From positions 9,340,085 through 9,404,084 of the forward strand of contig JAQFVV010012396.1 of assembly GCA_028023455.1 (NCBI GenBank): a DNA stretch of 64,000 bases, written 5' to 3'. How positions within the stretch are numbered: position 1 is the stretch's first letter; each line of letters begins with the position of its first letter. A model generated the notes under the pieces. It had not been told where the DNA came from and did no database searches. It saw only the letters and a program-made list of their open reading frames with translations. Shown piece by piece: positions 23,441 through 35,020 of the stretch. Made by a program: the position numbers and the translations under genes. Source of the DNA: Epiperipatus broadwayi (taxonomy: Eukaryota > Onychophora > Udeonychophora > Euonychophora > Peripatidae).

Positions 23441-25440
23441 ATTCTGAAAAGTTTGGAGAGAAAAAAAAAGCCATCTTTGTTGTAGAGAAGTGCAGTAAAC
23501 TCGGAGCGTTTTAAATAGTGTTTTGATTATGGTGAAGGGCTAGAACATCAGGAATCTGGCTACCATTCCTGAAGCCCTTTGAGAATCTTCAATGAAGCTG
23601 CTAAATTCTTTCCGGACAAATCAGACTGCCAAAATCAAATAAAATGCTGTTCAAGTAATCAATCAAATGGTGCCTACATTTTTTACCAACTAGGACGTGT
23701 AACCTAAGGATCCAGCCCGGAAGAAATGGGTAATATATTTCCATAATGAACCTTAAACTTTCTGGCCAGTTCCGAACTTTACTTTACACTCCCTTTAAGA
23801 GCTGTTTTCATTCTATAAATGTAATAATCTCTGTGTAAACTTACTTTTATTTATGCTATTATATCGTAATTCTTTCAACCTCTAGTCTTTAACTTTCCTT
23901 TCTTATGTGGCGGTTCATTTATTTTATTATGTATATTTATTGAGTAAATTTATTAATGTTGTTATTTTTAATTATATGCCAATAATCCTTCGACTCGATG
24001 ATCTCCTTCATTTTCTTTGCCTTACACAAGTAATATAAACTTAATTCTGATAGTTAATTCTTGCCCATTAGAACTAGATTAATACAGTTCTATCAATCAT
24101 TGAGTCGAAAGAAATTATTAATGTTTGTTATTTTTATAATTGGCTAATAATAAATTATTAGGTCCGCTTCTAATCTATGCCTCAGCTATTTTCTCGTATT
24201 CACCAATGTATATTTATTCATATATAATCTTAAAATGTTTTTTTGCAAAAGGGCTGATAAAGGAATCAAATAAATATATTCTAATTCAACTTTGTTATTT
24301 TCTATTAAGATTCAGGAAGGGCACGATGATTGGGGCATAATTAATATGATTTACAAATACTTTAAATAATTTTAGTTAACAGCTCGTTTGACTTTGCTTA
24401 AATTGATCAAGTCATCACGTAGAGCATTCTATAATTGGGTTTTATTTTTCAAATGATGACTATCAAGTCATCATCTTTGAACGTTGCTGATGTAGGGCAA
24501 TCTTCCGCTCCGTCAGGCTGGTCGGTGATAATATTGCTGTTACTTTAAATTATCGAGGAAGAAAGCACTTCCTATCCTGTTCATATTAGTCAATGGGCAT
24601 AAGACTTGTCATATGCAAGCTGCCATAGGACTTAGATTATCAGCCAGCTATCGTCTTTCAATTTCATTTTATAGCTCATAATTCGTCAGCACCGTTGCCT
24701 CTCTGTTCCGGTAAAGCCCGCTCTGATGCTCGTAATTCGTGATGAAGTGATTTAAATTAAAGTCCAACAAATTCTCAGTAAATAAGTTTTCCAATAAAGA
24801 TTAAAGTTATGCCCTAAAATACATATCTTGCTCTTCACGAATGGATTTGCGAATGTGAAAATAAATATCACATTCTTTCGTATAAAATTAGAGTAATAAT
24901 TTCCTTTACTAATGAATACCTTTATCTGCCTTTTATTTCTTGTTGGGGGCATAGACATAGACTTTCAAATATTACGTAATATTCATTGGCATATAATAAG
25001 GACCGCCACTCGTATTACAATTGTAAACTTTGTTTAAGGACTAGAATTAATTAATTTAATCTTTATTTAAAATTCAAACCAAACAAATTATTATTATTAA
25101 ATATTTTCTAAACACACTTGGTTTCTTAGTTCTTAATTCTTTTATAATTATTTTAAAGTTAATACTCGCTGTCTGTGTTGGCAGCCCGAACATATACATA
25201 TGATTCGATTTAAAATTATTTTAGTCAGTTTATTATCAGATGTTAATGTCAGTTCAGGGGTCTCTGAACCTCACCAACTGTTGAGCTAGTTTCTTGGCGC
25301 ATAGCACTGTGCCGTCGATTTAGATTGCTACTAATCTGAGCTGGTGAGTTGGGGTTTGAATTCAGTTTTGGTTCAGCTGAGTTTGGATCAGACTTGCAGT
25401 TCTTTTGGTGGGTTTTTCGACTGGTACATGGTTTTGTTTT

Positions 25441-25458
25441 TGGCTGCCCAATCGTTGT
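25441..25458 (+). promoter_or_regulatory. candidate primer-binding site
   Basis: TGGCTGCCCAATCGTTGT starts with the TGG that complements a tRNA CCA end and resembles the TGGCGCCCAAC type of many Ty3/gypsy elements. It lies 12 bases after the LTR, farther than usual; the TGG at 25429 is the alternative. Confidence 0.35.
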
Positions 25459-26037
25459 GGCTTCGATTATTAAACCCCACCCCCTGTAGAGAGTAATTAT
25501 GATTTTAGTTACTTAGTCAATTGAGATCTCGATAAATTAAATGTTTCTATATAGTGTGATATTTTAAAGAGTGTTGTATATATTTAAAAGAAAAGTTATG
25601 TGATCCATAATGCATAACTGAAATGATTTAATAAATTAAAATGTCATTTTGTAATTTTCTTTTTTATAAAAATGTTTTCAAGATGATTTTTTAAATGTGC
25701 GTTAGTAAAAGATTCGTTAGCCAGAATAATTATTCAAAGAAAAGTAATAAGATAGAATATATATATAAATTAATTATACGTGTACTATATCAGTATATAT
25801 ATATATTATATGTTTGTGTTATACGCGTTTGTGACAGTAGGAAAAATATCGTAAGAAAAGTAGTAAGAGTCCATAGATCAAAGCAAGGGGTAAAATAAAT
25901 GAAATATTTTGTCTGTGTAAAAATTAATTATATGTATCTCAGTTTTATAATTAAAAATATCCAATATGATATCATGTTAAAAGTTTTAAATTTCAAAGTA
26001 TTGCTTGCTAGCACATATATTAAATGTTCGCTCCGTA

Positions 26038-26210
26038 TTCTTAGTAGCCTCAAAGTAGGCGAAGACCTTCAAACTGGGAATTATCTGTCAAGCGGTCCGA
26101 TGCAGTGTGACATTATGCTTTAATGACAATAATTTCTAGAGTAACCTCAAAGCAGGTGAAGACCTTTTGTGTACACCAAGCAGCCAGATGCAGTTGGCAA
26201 AATGCTTAAA
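26038..26210 (+). repeat. tandem duplication in the element leader
   Basis: Two units of roughly 90-100 bp share AGTAGCCTCAAAGTAGGCGA/AGTAACCTCAAAGCAGGTGA, then AAGACCTT, AAGC.G.C.GATGCAGT and an A(T)TGCTT end. They are diverged in between. Their place in an LTR-element leader suggests a structured or regulatory RNA region, but that is inference. Confidence 0.7.
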
Positions 26211-26674
26211 TGGTTTACACGCTTTTATGCTAGCAAGATTAAAAATGATATCAACAAATAAAAGTTCTTGTGTAATATTAATTTTGACATTTTTTTTTGT
26301 GTGTGTGAAAGCCTCATGCTTAGTAAAAATGAAGTAGTGAACTCCTATATTTAAACTCAGGTCAGGAACGTGTCAGTTGTTATTAAATAATAAATACTCA
26401 TCATCAATTAAATTGTTTTATCAAAAATTAAGTCAATCATATGTGGTTTGGGGGTCAATGGGTTATTTCACATGCCCTATTGATCTCATTTTGCTCACTG
26501 GCGCCCATATAAATAAATTTGTCAGCAAATTTGATTGTCAGCACAGTAGTGGGTTAGTTGTCTAAATAATAAAAAAACCAAATGTGTCCAATACAGAGAA
26601 TTACTTGTAATACCTGCTAATATATATGTATAAATATTTGTATATCACTAATCATCTGTATAGTTTTTTTATCA

Positions 26675-27630
26675 GACATGGGAGAACAGTTGAACAGAGG
26701 GAAAGTGAGTAATGTTTGTTGTTCTTATCTTTAATAGTTTTTTAAAAATAAAATACATGTCTCATTCAAGAATTAATAGAAAGAGTTAACCAAGAAAACG
26801 TAGGTAAACTAAAACTAAAATAAAAAAGGAAGATTACATAGATTGAGGAAATAATGTGCAGCCGCTAATGAAGATAGGGACAATGGGACCAGTAGTCAGA
26901 GACCTAACTAAATGTACTAAAGAAAAAAGTTATTATTTAACTATACAGAGAACCATAAGTTGTGATTCACACTGTCTATTATATTATTTACTTATTTTCA
27001 AAAAATGGGAAGAGACACTTTACATACGATCCTCAGAGAAATGAGAGAAGACAGGAAGCTAATGATGATGATGATGGAAAGGATTTTAAGGCTTGAGGAA
27101 GAATGAGGCATCCAAACCAACTTAAAATCAGAGAATGTAAAGCATCAGCAAGAAATAAATCCTTATGAAGCCCCAAAAATCGATGATGAAGATGATCAGA
27201 CCACACCAAAAGAAGTTGTGGATAGCAAAGAGGATGACAGTGGAGAAGTTGAGTCAAATCAAGAAACAGTTAAAGAAGCTGATATAAATACAGAAAGGGA
27301 AGAAGATATTCAGACCACTAGTAAAATAAAACCAACAGTAGAAATGGGACGGATGACGAAGCCTCAACTTAGTATGAGGAATTTACAGATGCCATTTCCT
27401 GGATCCTCGATACAGACTCAAATTTTCAAAGAAGACCCAGGAGGGAACCCCCTCACTCATTTAGATAATGTTAAACAATTTTTTTTGTGCATTCAGTCAC
27501 AGAAAAGGCCATAGAATTACTGACAGCAATAGATTACGGGAACTTGACACCCACAAGAAAGGACCAAGACTACGACCATTATCAAAAGTTAAAACCATAT
27601 GTGCCACCTGATCCAGGAAAACAATAGGAC
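26675..27630 (+). pseudogene. decayed gag-like coding region
   Basis: Coding-like sequence in the plus frame that includes an open stretch at 27,218-27,514 and extends upstream through one TGA stop. It is very rich in Glu, Asp, Lys and Gln (EEE...DDEDDQTTPKEVVDSKEDD), then has a segment with PFPG and NPLTHLDNVKQFF. Position between leader and polypurine tract, charge and lack of enzymatic motifs fit a gag remnant, but I recognise no capsid or zinc-knuckle domain, so the assignment is mostly positional. Several stops and frameshifts break it. Confidence 0.45.
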
Positions 27631-27887
27631 AAACATTAAATGACAGATATATATACAGACAACCAACTGACATGACCATAGGGAAAATGAGACTTGATTA
27701 ACGAACCTATTTATAAGCCAGATAATATTTAAAAAAATGATTGCAATGAGACATGTATAATTTTTGTAGTTTGTACAGATGATATTCATGCTAATGCTGT
27801 TCTCCTAGAGTCTACCAATTAGTCGAGTACACTTATGCGAATGTATCACGCATAAGTAAAGAGATTTTTTTTTCATTGTTTTTTTTT

Positions 27888-27901
27888 GAAGTGAAATGAA
27901 A
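27888..27901 (+). promoter_or_regulatory. candidate polypurine tract
   Basis: GAAGTGAAATGAAA, 12 purines of 14, directly abuts the TG of LTR B and follows a T-rich run. Such a tract primes plus-strand DNA synthesis in LTR elements and fixes the element's orientation as plus. Confidence 0.55.
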
Positions 27902-30500
27902 TGAAGCAGTCAGATCTGAGTTTGATCCTAGCTTCATGACATCTAGCCATAAGCCCACTTCAAACCCTAGTACTAACCTTAAATTTCCGATGCAATGGGG
28001 CTTTATACGTTCAATCCATGCTAATTTCCATAAAGGAAACTTATTTTATAAATGCGTATTAAAATTAATTCTTTCAGATTTAAATTGATCAATTCTATTA
28101 ATAAATTCATGATAAAATTATTCATGAATTTATATATATTACAACTGCGTGGATTGTGCGTATATATTTGTAAATATTTAAATATATATAATTGTTCGAA
28201 AGTTTCATTGCATCGGGACTATTTGTTTTTTACTTTTAAATAATTTGTTAAAGTTTTAATGATTAAAAGCTACATTCTTTCGATAAGCTTTCAGATTTTC
28301 CCTTTCCAAAAACAACAGTTAAAAGTTTTATTAATTAGAAAAAAAAATAAGGATTTCCTAATTAAAATCATTTTCTGATTTTAAGAATCCATTTTCTAAT
28401 TAGAAAATGAATTCAAGTTAATGAGTTTGAAAGCCTTATCGAAGGAATGTATCTAAAAACAACAAGTAAATCTAAAAACATTGATAATGAAAGAAGCACT
28501 AGCCTGAAGGCATCAGAGGACAGTATATATAATTCTGAAAAGTTTGGAGAGAAAAAAAAGCCATCTTTGTTGTAGAGAAGTGTAGTAAACTCGGAGTGTT
28601 TTAAATAGTGTTTTGATTATGGTGAAGGGCTAGAACATCAGGAATCTGGCTACCATTCCTGAAGCCCTTTGAGAATCTTCAATGAAGCTGCTAAATTCTT
28701 TCCGGACAAATCAGACTGCCAAAATCAAATAAAATGCTGTTCAAGTAATCAATCAAGTGGTGCCTACATTTTTTACCAACTAGGACGTGTAACCTAAGGA
28801 TCCAGCCCGGAAGAAATGGGTAATATATTTCCATAATGAACTTTAAACTTTCTAGCCAGTTCCGAACTTTACTTTACACTTCCTTTAAGAGCTCTTTTCA
28901 TTCTATAAATGTAATAATCTCTGTGTAAACTTACTTTTATTTATGCTATTATATCGTAATTCTCTCAACCTCTAGTCTTTAACTTTCCTTTCTTATGTGG
29001 CGGTTCATTTATTTTATTATGTATATTTATTGAGTAAATTTATTAATGTTATTTTAAATTATATGCCAATAATCCTTCAACTCGATGATCTCCTTCATTT
29101 TCTTTGCCTTACACAAGTAATATAAACTTAATTCTGATAGTTAATTCTCACCCATTAGAACTAGATTAATACAGTTCTATCAATCATCGAGTCAAAAGAA
29201 ATTATTAATGTTTGTTATTTTTATAATTGTCTAATAATAAATTATTAGCTCCGCTTCTAATCTATGCCTCAGCTATTTTCTCATATTCACCAATATATAT
29301 TTATTCATATATAATCTTAAAATGTTTTTTTGCAAAAGGGCCAATAAAGGAATCAAATAAATATATTCTAATTCAACTTTGTTATTTTCTATTAAGATTC
29401 AGGAAAAGCACGATCATTGGGGCATAATTAATATGATTTACAAATACTTCAAATAATTTTAGTTAACAGCTTGTTTGACTTTGATTAAATTGATCAAGTC
29501 ATCACGTAGAGCATTCTATAATTGGGTTTTATTTTTCAAACGATGACTATCAAGTCATCATCTTCGAACGTTGCTGACGTAGGGCAATCTTCCGCTCCGT
29601 CAGGCTGGTCAGTGAAATATTTCTGTTATTTTAAATTATCGAGGAAGAAAGCACTTCCTATCCTGTTCATATTAGTCAATGGGCATAAGACTTGTCATAT
29701 GCAAGCCGCCATAGGACTTAGATTATCAGCCAGCTATCGTCTTTCAATTTCATTTTATAGCTCATAATTCGTCAGCACCGTTGCCTCTCTGTTCCAGTAA
29801 AACCCACTCTGATGCTCATAATTCGTGATGAAATGATTTAAATTAAAGTCCAACAAATTCTCAGTAAATCAGTTTTCCAATAAAGATTAAAGTTATGCCC
29901 TAAAATACGTATCTTGCTCTTCATGAATGGATTTGCGAATGTGAAAATAAATATCACATTCTTTCGTATAAAATTAGAGTAATAATTTCCTTTACTAATG
30001 AATACATTTATCTGCATTTTATTTCTTGTTGGGGGCATAGACATAGACTTTCAAATATTGCGTAATATTCATTGGCATATAATAAGAACCGCCACTCGTA
30101 TTATAATTCTAAACTAGAATTAATTAATTTAATCTTTATTTAAAATTCAAACCAAACAAATTATTATTATTAAATATTTTCTAAACACACTTGGTTTCTT
30201 AGTTCTTAATTCTTTTATAATTATTTTAAAGTTAATACTCGCTGTCTGTGTTGGCAACCCGAACATATACATATGATTCGATTTAAAATTATTTTAGTCA
30301 GTTTATTATCAGATATTAATGTCAGTTCAGGGGTCTCTGATCCTCATCAACCATTGAGCTAGTTTCTTGGCACATAGCACTGTGCCGTCGATTTAGATTA
30401 CTACTAATCTAAGCTGGTGAGTTGGGTTTGAATTCAGTTTTGGTTCAGTTGAGTTTGGATCCGACTTGCAGTTCTTTTAGTGGGTTTTTCAACTGGTACA
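27902..30500 (+). mobile_element. 3' long terminal repeat, 2599 bp (LTR B)
   Basis: Full-length partner of LTR A in direct orientation, TGAAGCAGTC to AACTGGTACA. The outer flank ATAT (30501-30504) matches the 4 bases left of LTR A. Differences between A and B are scattered substitutions with few indels, so the insertion is not very recent. The palindrome and TATA block are kept. Confidence 0.85.
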
Positions 30501-30504
30501 ATAT

Positions 30505-31482
30505 ATATATATTAAGGCTATATAAAATCTTAAGACCATGCACTTGAAAAATGACAGTAGGGACCTCTACAAATCTTAATGCAAGATTTATTTAAAAGAC
30601 AAGAGTGGCCACTCTTATCTTCAACCTACTTTTTAAATATATAGAATCTTAAAGCATTTTGATTTGAGAGCATAAGGCTATTAAATACTTCGCTGATTGA
30701 GTCCACAATTTCTATAACATGCTAACATTCACAAAATCTTTTGATTTACAACAAGTCAGTGTTGAGATCTTATGCTTAGAAATCTTTTAAGATAATATAA
30801 AAGTTGTAATGGTTAAATTTATAAAGTGCATAGTCGTTACATAAAGTAATATATATTAAGGCTATAACCTTGAGACTATGCGCTTGAAAAATGACAGTAA
30901 GGATCTCTACCAATTTTAACATAAGATTTATTTAAAAGGCAAGAATGGCCATTCTTATCTTCAACCTACTTTTTAAATATATAGGCAAATCTAAAGCATT
31001 TTGATTTGAGAGCATAAGGCTATTAAATATTCACTGATTGAGTCCACAAATTTCCATAACATGCTAACATTCATGAAATCTTTCAATTTACAATGAGTTC
31101 AGTGTTGACATCTTATGCTTAGAAATCTTTTAAGATAATATAAAGTTGTAATGATTAAATTTGTAAAGCACATAAGCATAAGATCTCAACACAGACTCAT
31201 TGTAAAACAAAAGATTTCGCGAATGTTAGCATGTTATAGAAATTGCCGACTTAATCAGTGAGGTATTTAATAGCCTTATGCTCTCAAATCAAAATGCTTT
31301 AGATTCTCCTATATATTTAAAAAGTAGTTTGAAGATAAGAGTGGCCATTCTTGTCTTTTAAATCTTGTGTTAAGATTTGTAGAGATCCCTACTGTCATTT
31401 TCCAAGTGCATGGTCTTAAGGTTATAGCCTTAATATATATTACTTTATGTAATGACTATGCGCTTTACAAATTTAATCATTA
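30505..31482 (+). mobile_element. three-unit fossil element, two direct and one inverted unit
   Basis: Units of about 340 bp begin TTAAGGCTATA near 30,512 and 30,853. A third, inverted copy spans about 31,175-31,475. Shared blocks include GAAAAATGACAGTA, AAGRCAAGARTGGCCA, TCTTATCTTCAACC, GCATTTTGATTTGAGAGCAT and ACATGCTAACATTCA. No coding potential. With the left stub (22802-22815) it forms one insertion of about 1 kb into the gypsy pol. A diverged relative lies near 54.75-54.95 kb. Confidence 0.8.
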
Positions 31483-31496
31483 CAAAAATGACAGAA
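31483..31496. repeat. right 14-bp target duplication of the fossil element
   Basis: CAAAAATGACAGAA, partner of 22788-22801, with one mismatch. Leftward it borders the inverted unit; rightward gypsy pol sequence resumes. Confidence 0.85.
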
Positions 31497-32890
31497 GTAA
31501 ATCCTGTTACATTGTTTGATACAGGATTTCTTGGAAGGCTTTTATGGTCCAATCTGTATTATTAGTTTTTATAAGATTGTATTCAGTCCAACAAGAATAT
31601 GAATCTACTACAAATTAAAAATAGGTATTCATTCATAGGATTAGCAAAATCTATATGAATTCATTGTCATGGCTTTTTAGCCTCTGTCCACAATTTCCAT
31701 TTTTTTTGGTAAATATGACATTTGTTACTGATTTTTACTGTCTGTACATGGCTTTTTAGCCTCTGTCCACCACCAAACATAAAGTCATGCCAGTGCCTTC
31801 ATCTGTTCCACACTTGGATGTCCATGGTATAAGAAATTAATCACCTGTTATGACTTTCAATTGGTCTCAGCACTCAGTCAATCATGAGAATATGTCTGCT
31901 GCACACAGATTAACTCTGGCAGACATTCTAAATAGACTTGGAAATGTAGCGTGGCTACCTGTTTGACCATCCAAAATGAATCTAGTTTTTTACTTCAGTA
32001 TATCCACAATCTTATTTGTCCATTTTACTACATTGACATTATTTAAATTTTCTATATTCACTATATCCAATAATTTCACTTCTATGAACTTCTGCTGAAC
32101 TTTATCTTTTACTGATAAATGTAATAAAGCATCTGCATGTCTAATCTCTTTATCAGGCTTGAATATTAACTCGTAGTCATATGTGGCTAAGATATTTACT
32201 CATCTTAGTAATCTCTGGCTTCCATATTCTGGAATAATTTTATTTTTGTCGAAAATTCGTAGTAATAGATGATGATCTGTATATAAAGTAAATTTGTCAT
32301 CCATATCCACATTAGTGGAATTTCTTGAGCACAAAAATAACATCCAGAGCTTTCTTATCTAGCTGTCTATAATTTTTTTAGCCATTGTTAGAGTTCTGCA
32401 ATTTTCCCTGGAGAAAGCTTTCATAAAAGTTGTGAAATGCCAAAAAGTCTTATGAATCCTTAATGTTTTTTGAAGTTGTCACTTCTTTTACTGCTCTAAC
32501 CTTTCCTGGCTTTAAATATTTACCATGCTTATTTATTATGTAACTCAGAAACTTAATCATAGAAGTTACCCAGATGCATTTTGTAGCATTTTGCTCAGCA
32601 CTAATTTCAAGCATAATTCTATTATTGATATTTCCAATTCTTCTTCTGCCTGGAAAGTAATAAGAATGTCATCTAAATAGGCACTGACTCTTTCCATGCC
32701 TTTCAACAAAGCAACCATCTTAGTCTGAAAGATATTTGTAATGTAAATCAAGTTAACAATGTTTATTGAATAACAAAAAAAAATCTAAACTTTTTTATTG
32801 TGTGTGACAAGGATGTATTTCTACCATATCAACGATTGTGTTCACTATTTCAACCCTTAATCATGGTAGAGATATATAACATGGCCGGCA
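31497..32890 (-). pseudogene. Ty3/gypsy pol relic: reverse transcriptase, RNase H, integrase
   Basis: On the minus strand the domains come in the gypsy order RT, RNase H, integrase. RT: FQTKMVALLKGMERV then YLDDILIT, with the catalytic YLDD codons at 32679-32668. RNase H/tether: FTLYTDHHLLLRIFDKNK, IPEYGSQR and a YDYELIFKPDKEIRHADALL segment at about 32,290-32,110, as in the family TDHKPL and R.ADALSR. Integrase: a YHGHPSVEQMKAL segment near 31,840-31,800 (zinc-binding end), an iDFAnP-like start of the core, and PVSNNVTGFTSVIF at the break point (family VSDNG.qF.S). Many stops and frameshifts. It continues at 22,787-22,187. A 24-bp piece is duplicated at 31,667-31,690 and 31,748-31,771. Confidence 0.9.
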
Positions 32891-33445
32891 CTAATTACTT
32901 ACAAAACAAATGAAAATAATAATTAAAAAAAATCATTATTAAATCATCCACAAAGCTAACTAGCTAATTTATAATACTATACAAACTATATGTGTAATAG
33001 CCTCATTGTCTAATTCCAGTTATTGATGTTCCATCTTTTTAGGGGACTCCCTATCTATGTACAGTTCCCTAAGGTTGATAGGAAAGAACATCTGAACCAG
33101 AAAATTAGTCATTCATACTAAAAAAATAAATGATTATTAGTTAAAAATAAGAAAAGACATGAATTCTGTCCTATTATAAGTGTATGTGCTTAATATGGAA
33201 TAATCTCAACAATTTTACCTTATTCCATACCATGGTGGTAATGATTAATGTCAGATCATTGCAGAGGAAAAGCTGACCTAAACTTTATACTTTATTTAAC
33301 ATAAAGTTTTTTGTCTAACCTAATAATTTCCTCCCCTTCATTTTGTTGCTTTCACTAATAATGGACTCTTCCAAATTGTAGGCATGTTTCAAAGTGTGGA
33401 AGTGAAATAAAACTAGAATTTTACGAACATATATAAAAGAAAAAA
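32891..33445. other. unassigned; probably more of the gypsy relic
   Basis: This is where the N-terminal part of gypsy RT and protease would lie. Nothing could be recognised with confidence. Confidence 0.35.
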
Positions 33446-33447
33446 TA

Positions 33448-34594
33448 CACCTGGGTCTCGTTTTACGCGATAGATAGGTTCCTCAGAAAACACGTGCAAA
33501 CAAAATCATGCAAAAATAGATGTAACTTACATTGAAAAAGGGGGATGCAGTCTCTGATTTTTCAAAATTCGCATAAAAGCAAAGCACCAACGTAAAATTA
33601 CTTTAAAATTCACGCAAAAAAAAAATAAGGAAATAAAATATGACTAATAAAAAATTTCAAATTTGAAAAAAATTGATACAAGACAAACTTTTTTTAACTA
33701 TAATATTTAATTTTATTCAAAATAATATATGTTTATGCATAATTTACAGTACAGTTATTTACATTTTTTTATACACGTTTTAATTATTAACGCTATTTGC
33801 TGATAAACAGGTTCATTTACAAACTGGTAAAGATTTTTCACAAGAGAAACTATAACTAGCGCCAACTTCACTCTCATGTTGTTGTTTTAATGGTTTTCTA
33901 GTGACAACGTAATTAGTAATTAATCTTTGAGATGATGATTTTATTAATTGTTTATGAAGCTCACGATATCCAGACATACAACCATTTAGCTCTCATTGGA
34001 ATTTAAGAGCACGTTCGTGATTAGTGTCATTAGTAAGAAAATAATTTGCCAACTGATTAGAAAGTTGAAGACCTTCTCGAATCATTTTGGAAGTGAAAGG
34101 AACAGGTTCCACTTCTGTTTCATTATCTTTTTCTACATTTTCTTCTGTATCTAAACTTTTATTTTTGTCTTTAATTTTTTAATTTTCAATTCTGTTTAAA
34201 AATCAAATTTCATTTCACCTTTTAAAAATAAACTTGCGGACACTAAATGATTAATAATTGATTAAACATTCTTTTTTAAAAAGCAAAAACAATGTGATTT
34301 AAAATGCAAAATTAACACGCACAAGGTTTGAACAAGTTTACATTATAATCTTGTAAAATTTAATGTATGTATACATAAAATGTGGAAATCATGATTTTAA
34401 TTTCATTATTGCATAAAATCTTACTATTATAAAGCACTGAAAATATTGAAATTACTAAGATGAAAGTCGAATTCCAATAATGTGCTATTACTTTCAATAT
34501 AACGTAAGTGCGCGAAAGTTTGACTTCCGGTGAAAATGAATCGCGTAACTTCAAAATTGTGTTAAATAAGTCCGTGTAAAAAGAGACCCAGGTG
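33448..34594 (-). mobile_element. Tigger-like element, copy 1 (1147 bp)
   Basis: Ends CACCTGGGTCTCGTTTTACG on the left and GTAAAAAGAGACCCAGGTG on the right, flanked by TA (33446-33447, 34595-34596). TA target, terminus form (TCTCGTTTTACGCG resembles the known Tigger terminus) and an internal transposase tail put it in the Tc1/mariner-pogo/Tigger group. Internal deletion leaves only the transposase C-terminus. Orientation is given by that relic. Confidence 0.88.
33840..34160 (-). pseudogene. Tigger-like transposase C-terminal relic
   Basis: Minus-strand reading from about 34,150 gives an acidic stretch, then EGLQLSNQLANYFLTNDTN, ERALKF, one in-frame TGA, ELNGCMSGYRELHKQLI and RLITNYV. The pattern of a long helix ending in YREL...Q.L.t.F matches the C-terminal tail of pogo/Tigger (DDE) transposases. 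The DNA-binding and catalytic DDE domains are absent from this copy, and copy 2 has lost this region as well. Confidence 0.65.
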
Positions 34595-34596
34595 TA

Positions 34597-35018
34597 CATA
34601 ATAAAATCAAAACTTTCATAAGGTCATCTTGGATAATGTCCATGAGTTTGACAATAATGTCTTTTATGGATACGGTCAATCTCTCTTTGGTTCATTTGTC
34701 TTTGGTAAGTCATTCATCACTCACTTGAATTTCCTTGGCAACACACTTGAAATAATGTTACATCCATTTTCTGCAGTTGCTTTCCTTCTTGATCCATTTA
34801 GACATTCAGTATAGAACACTTGTTGTTTCTTTAGGCATTATACAGATAAGTAGATTAATTTATTGCCTTCCAGGATTGGGACAGTATTACTCTAGTCCTA
34901 TGGCACTGCTAATTTAGCAGAATACATTGCACAGCAGTTTATAAATTTTTAACTTATCTTGATTTGCTATTGGGCATTCAATGGCTTATATCAGAAAAAA
35001 TTACTTCATCCTTTTATA
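34597..35018. other. sequence between the two Tigger-like copies
   Basis: The minus strand has coding-like pieces (such as MNQREIDRIHK) interrupted by stops. They may belong to the gypsy element upstream of pol, but I cannot identify them. Confidence 0.3.
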
Positions 35019-35020
35019 TA

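Larger units (their letters stand above)
22816..25428 (+). mobile_element. 5' long terminal repeat, 2613 bp (LTR A)
   Basis: Starts TGAAGCAGTC and ends GACTGGTACA, so it has TG...CA ends with an imperfect 10-bp inverted terminus. It aligns end to end with 27902-30500 and, inverted, with 43145-45762. In the first 175 or so bases A and B differ by seven substitutions and one 4-base indel. A TATATATA box follows CATCAGAGGACAG, and a perfect 20-bp palindrome lies at 23299-23318. The 66-codon open frame at 24,140 is shared with B but has no recognisable domain and I do not call it a gene. Flank ATAT (22812-22815) matches 30501-30504. Confidence 0.85.
25429..27901 (+). mobile_element. internal region of the long-LTR retroelement
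   Basis: The 2.47 kb between the two LTRs opens TGG directly after the LTR CA, and a second TGG starts TGGCTGCCCAATCG at 25441, a plausible tRNA primer-binding site though 12 bases inside. The middle is a leader with a tandem duplication; a decayed gag-like region lies at about 26,680-27,630. The end is purine-rich GAAGTGAAATGAAA (27888-27901), a polypurine-tract candidate abutting LTR B. No protease, reverse transcriptase or integrase was seen, so the element could not move by itself. Confidence 0.75.

Noticed and set aside
24140-24340. Open frame in LTR A, with near-identical frame at 29,227-29,427 in LTR B
   Set aside because: It is shared only because the LTRs are duplicates; it has no recognisable domain, and LTR C has changes that break it.
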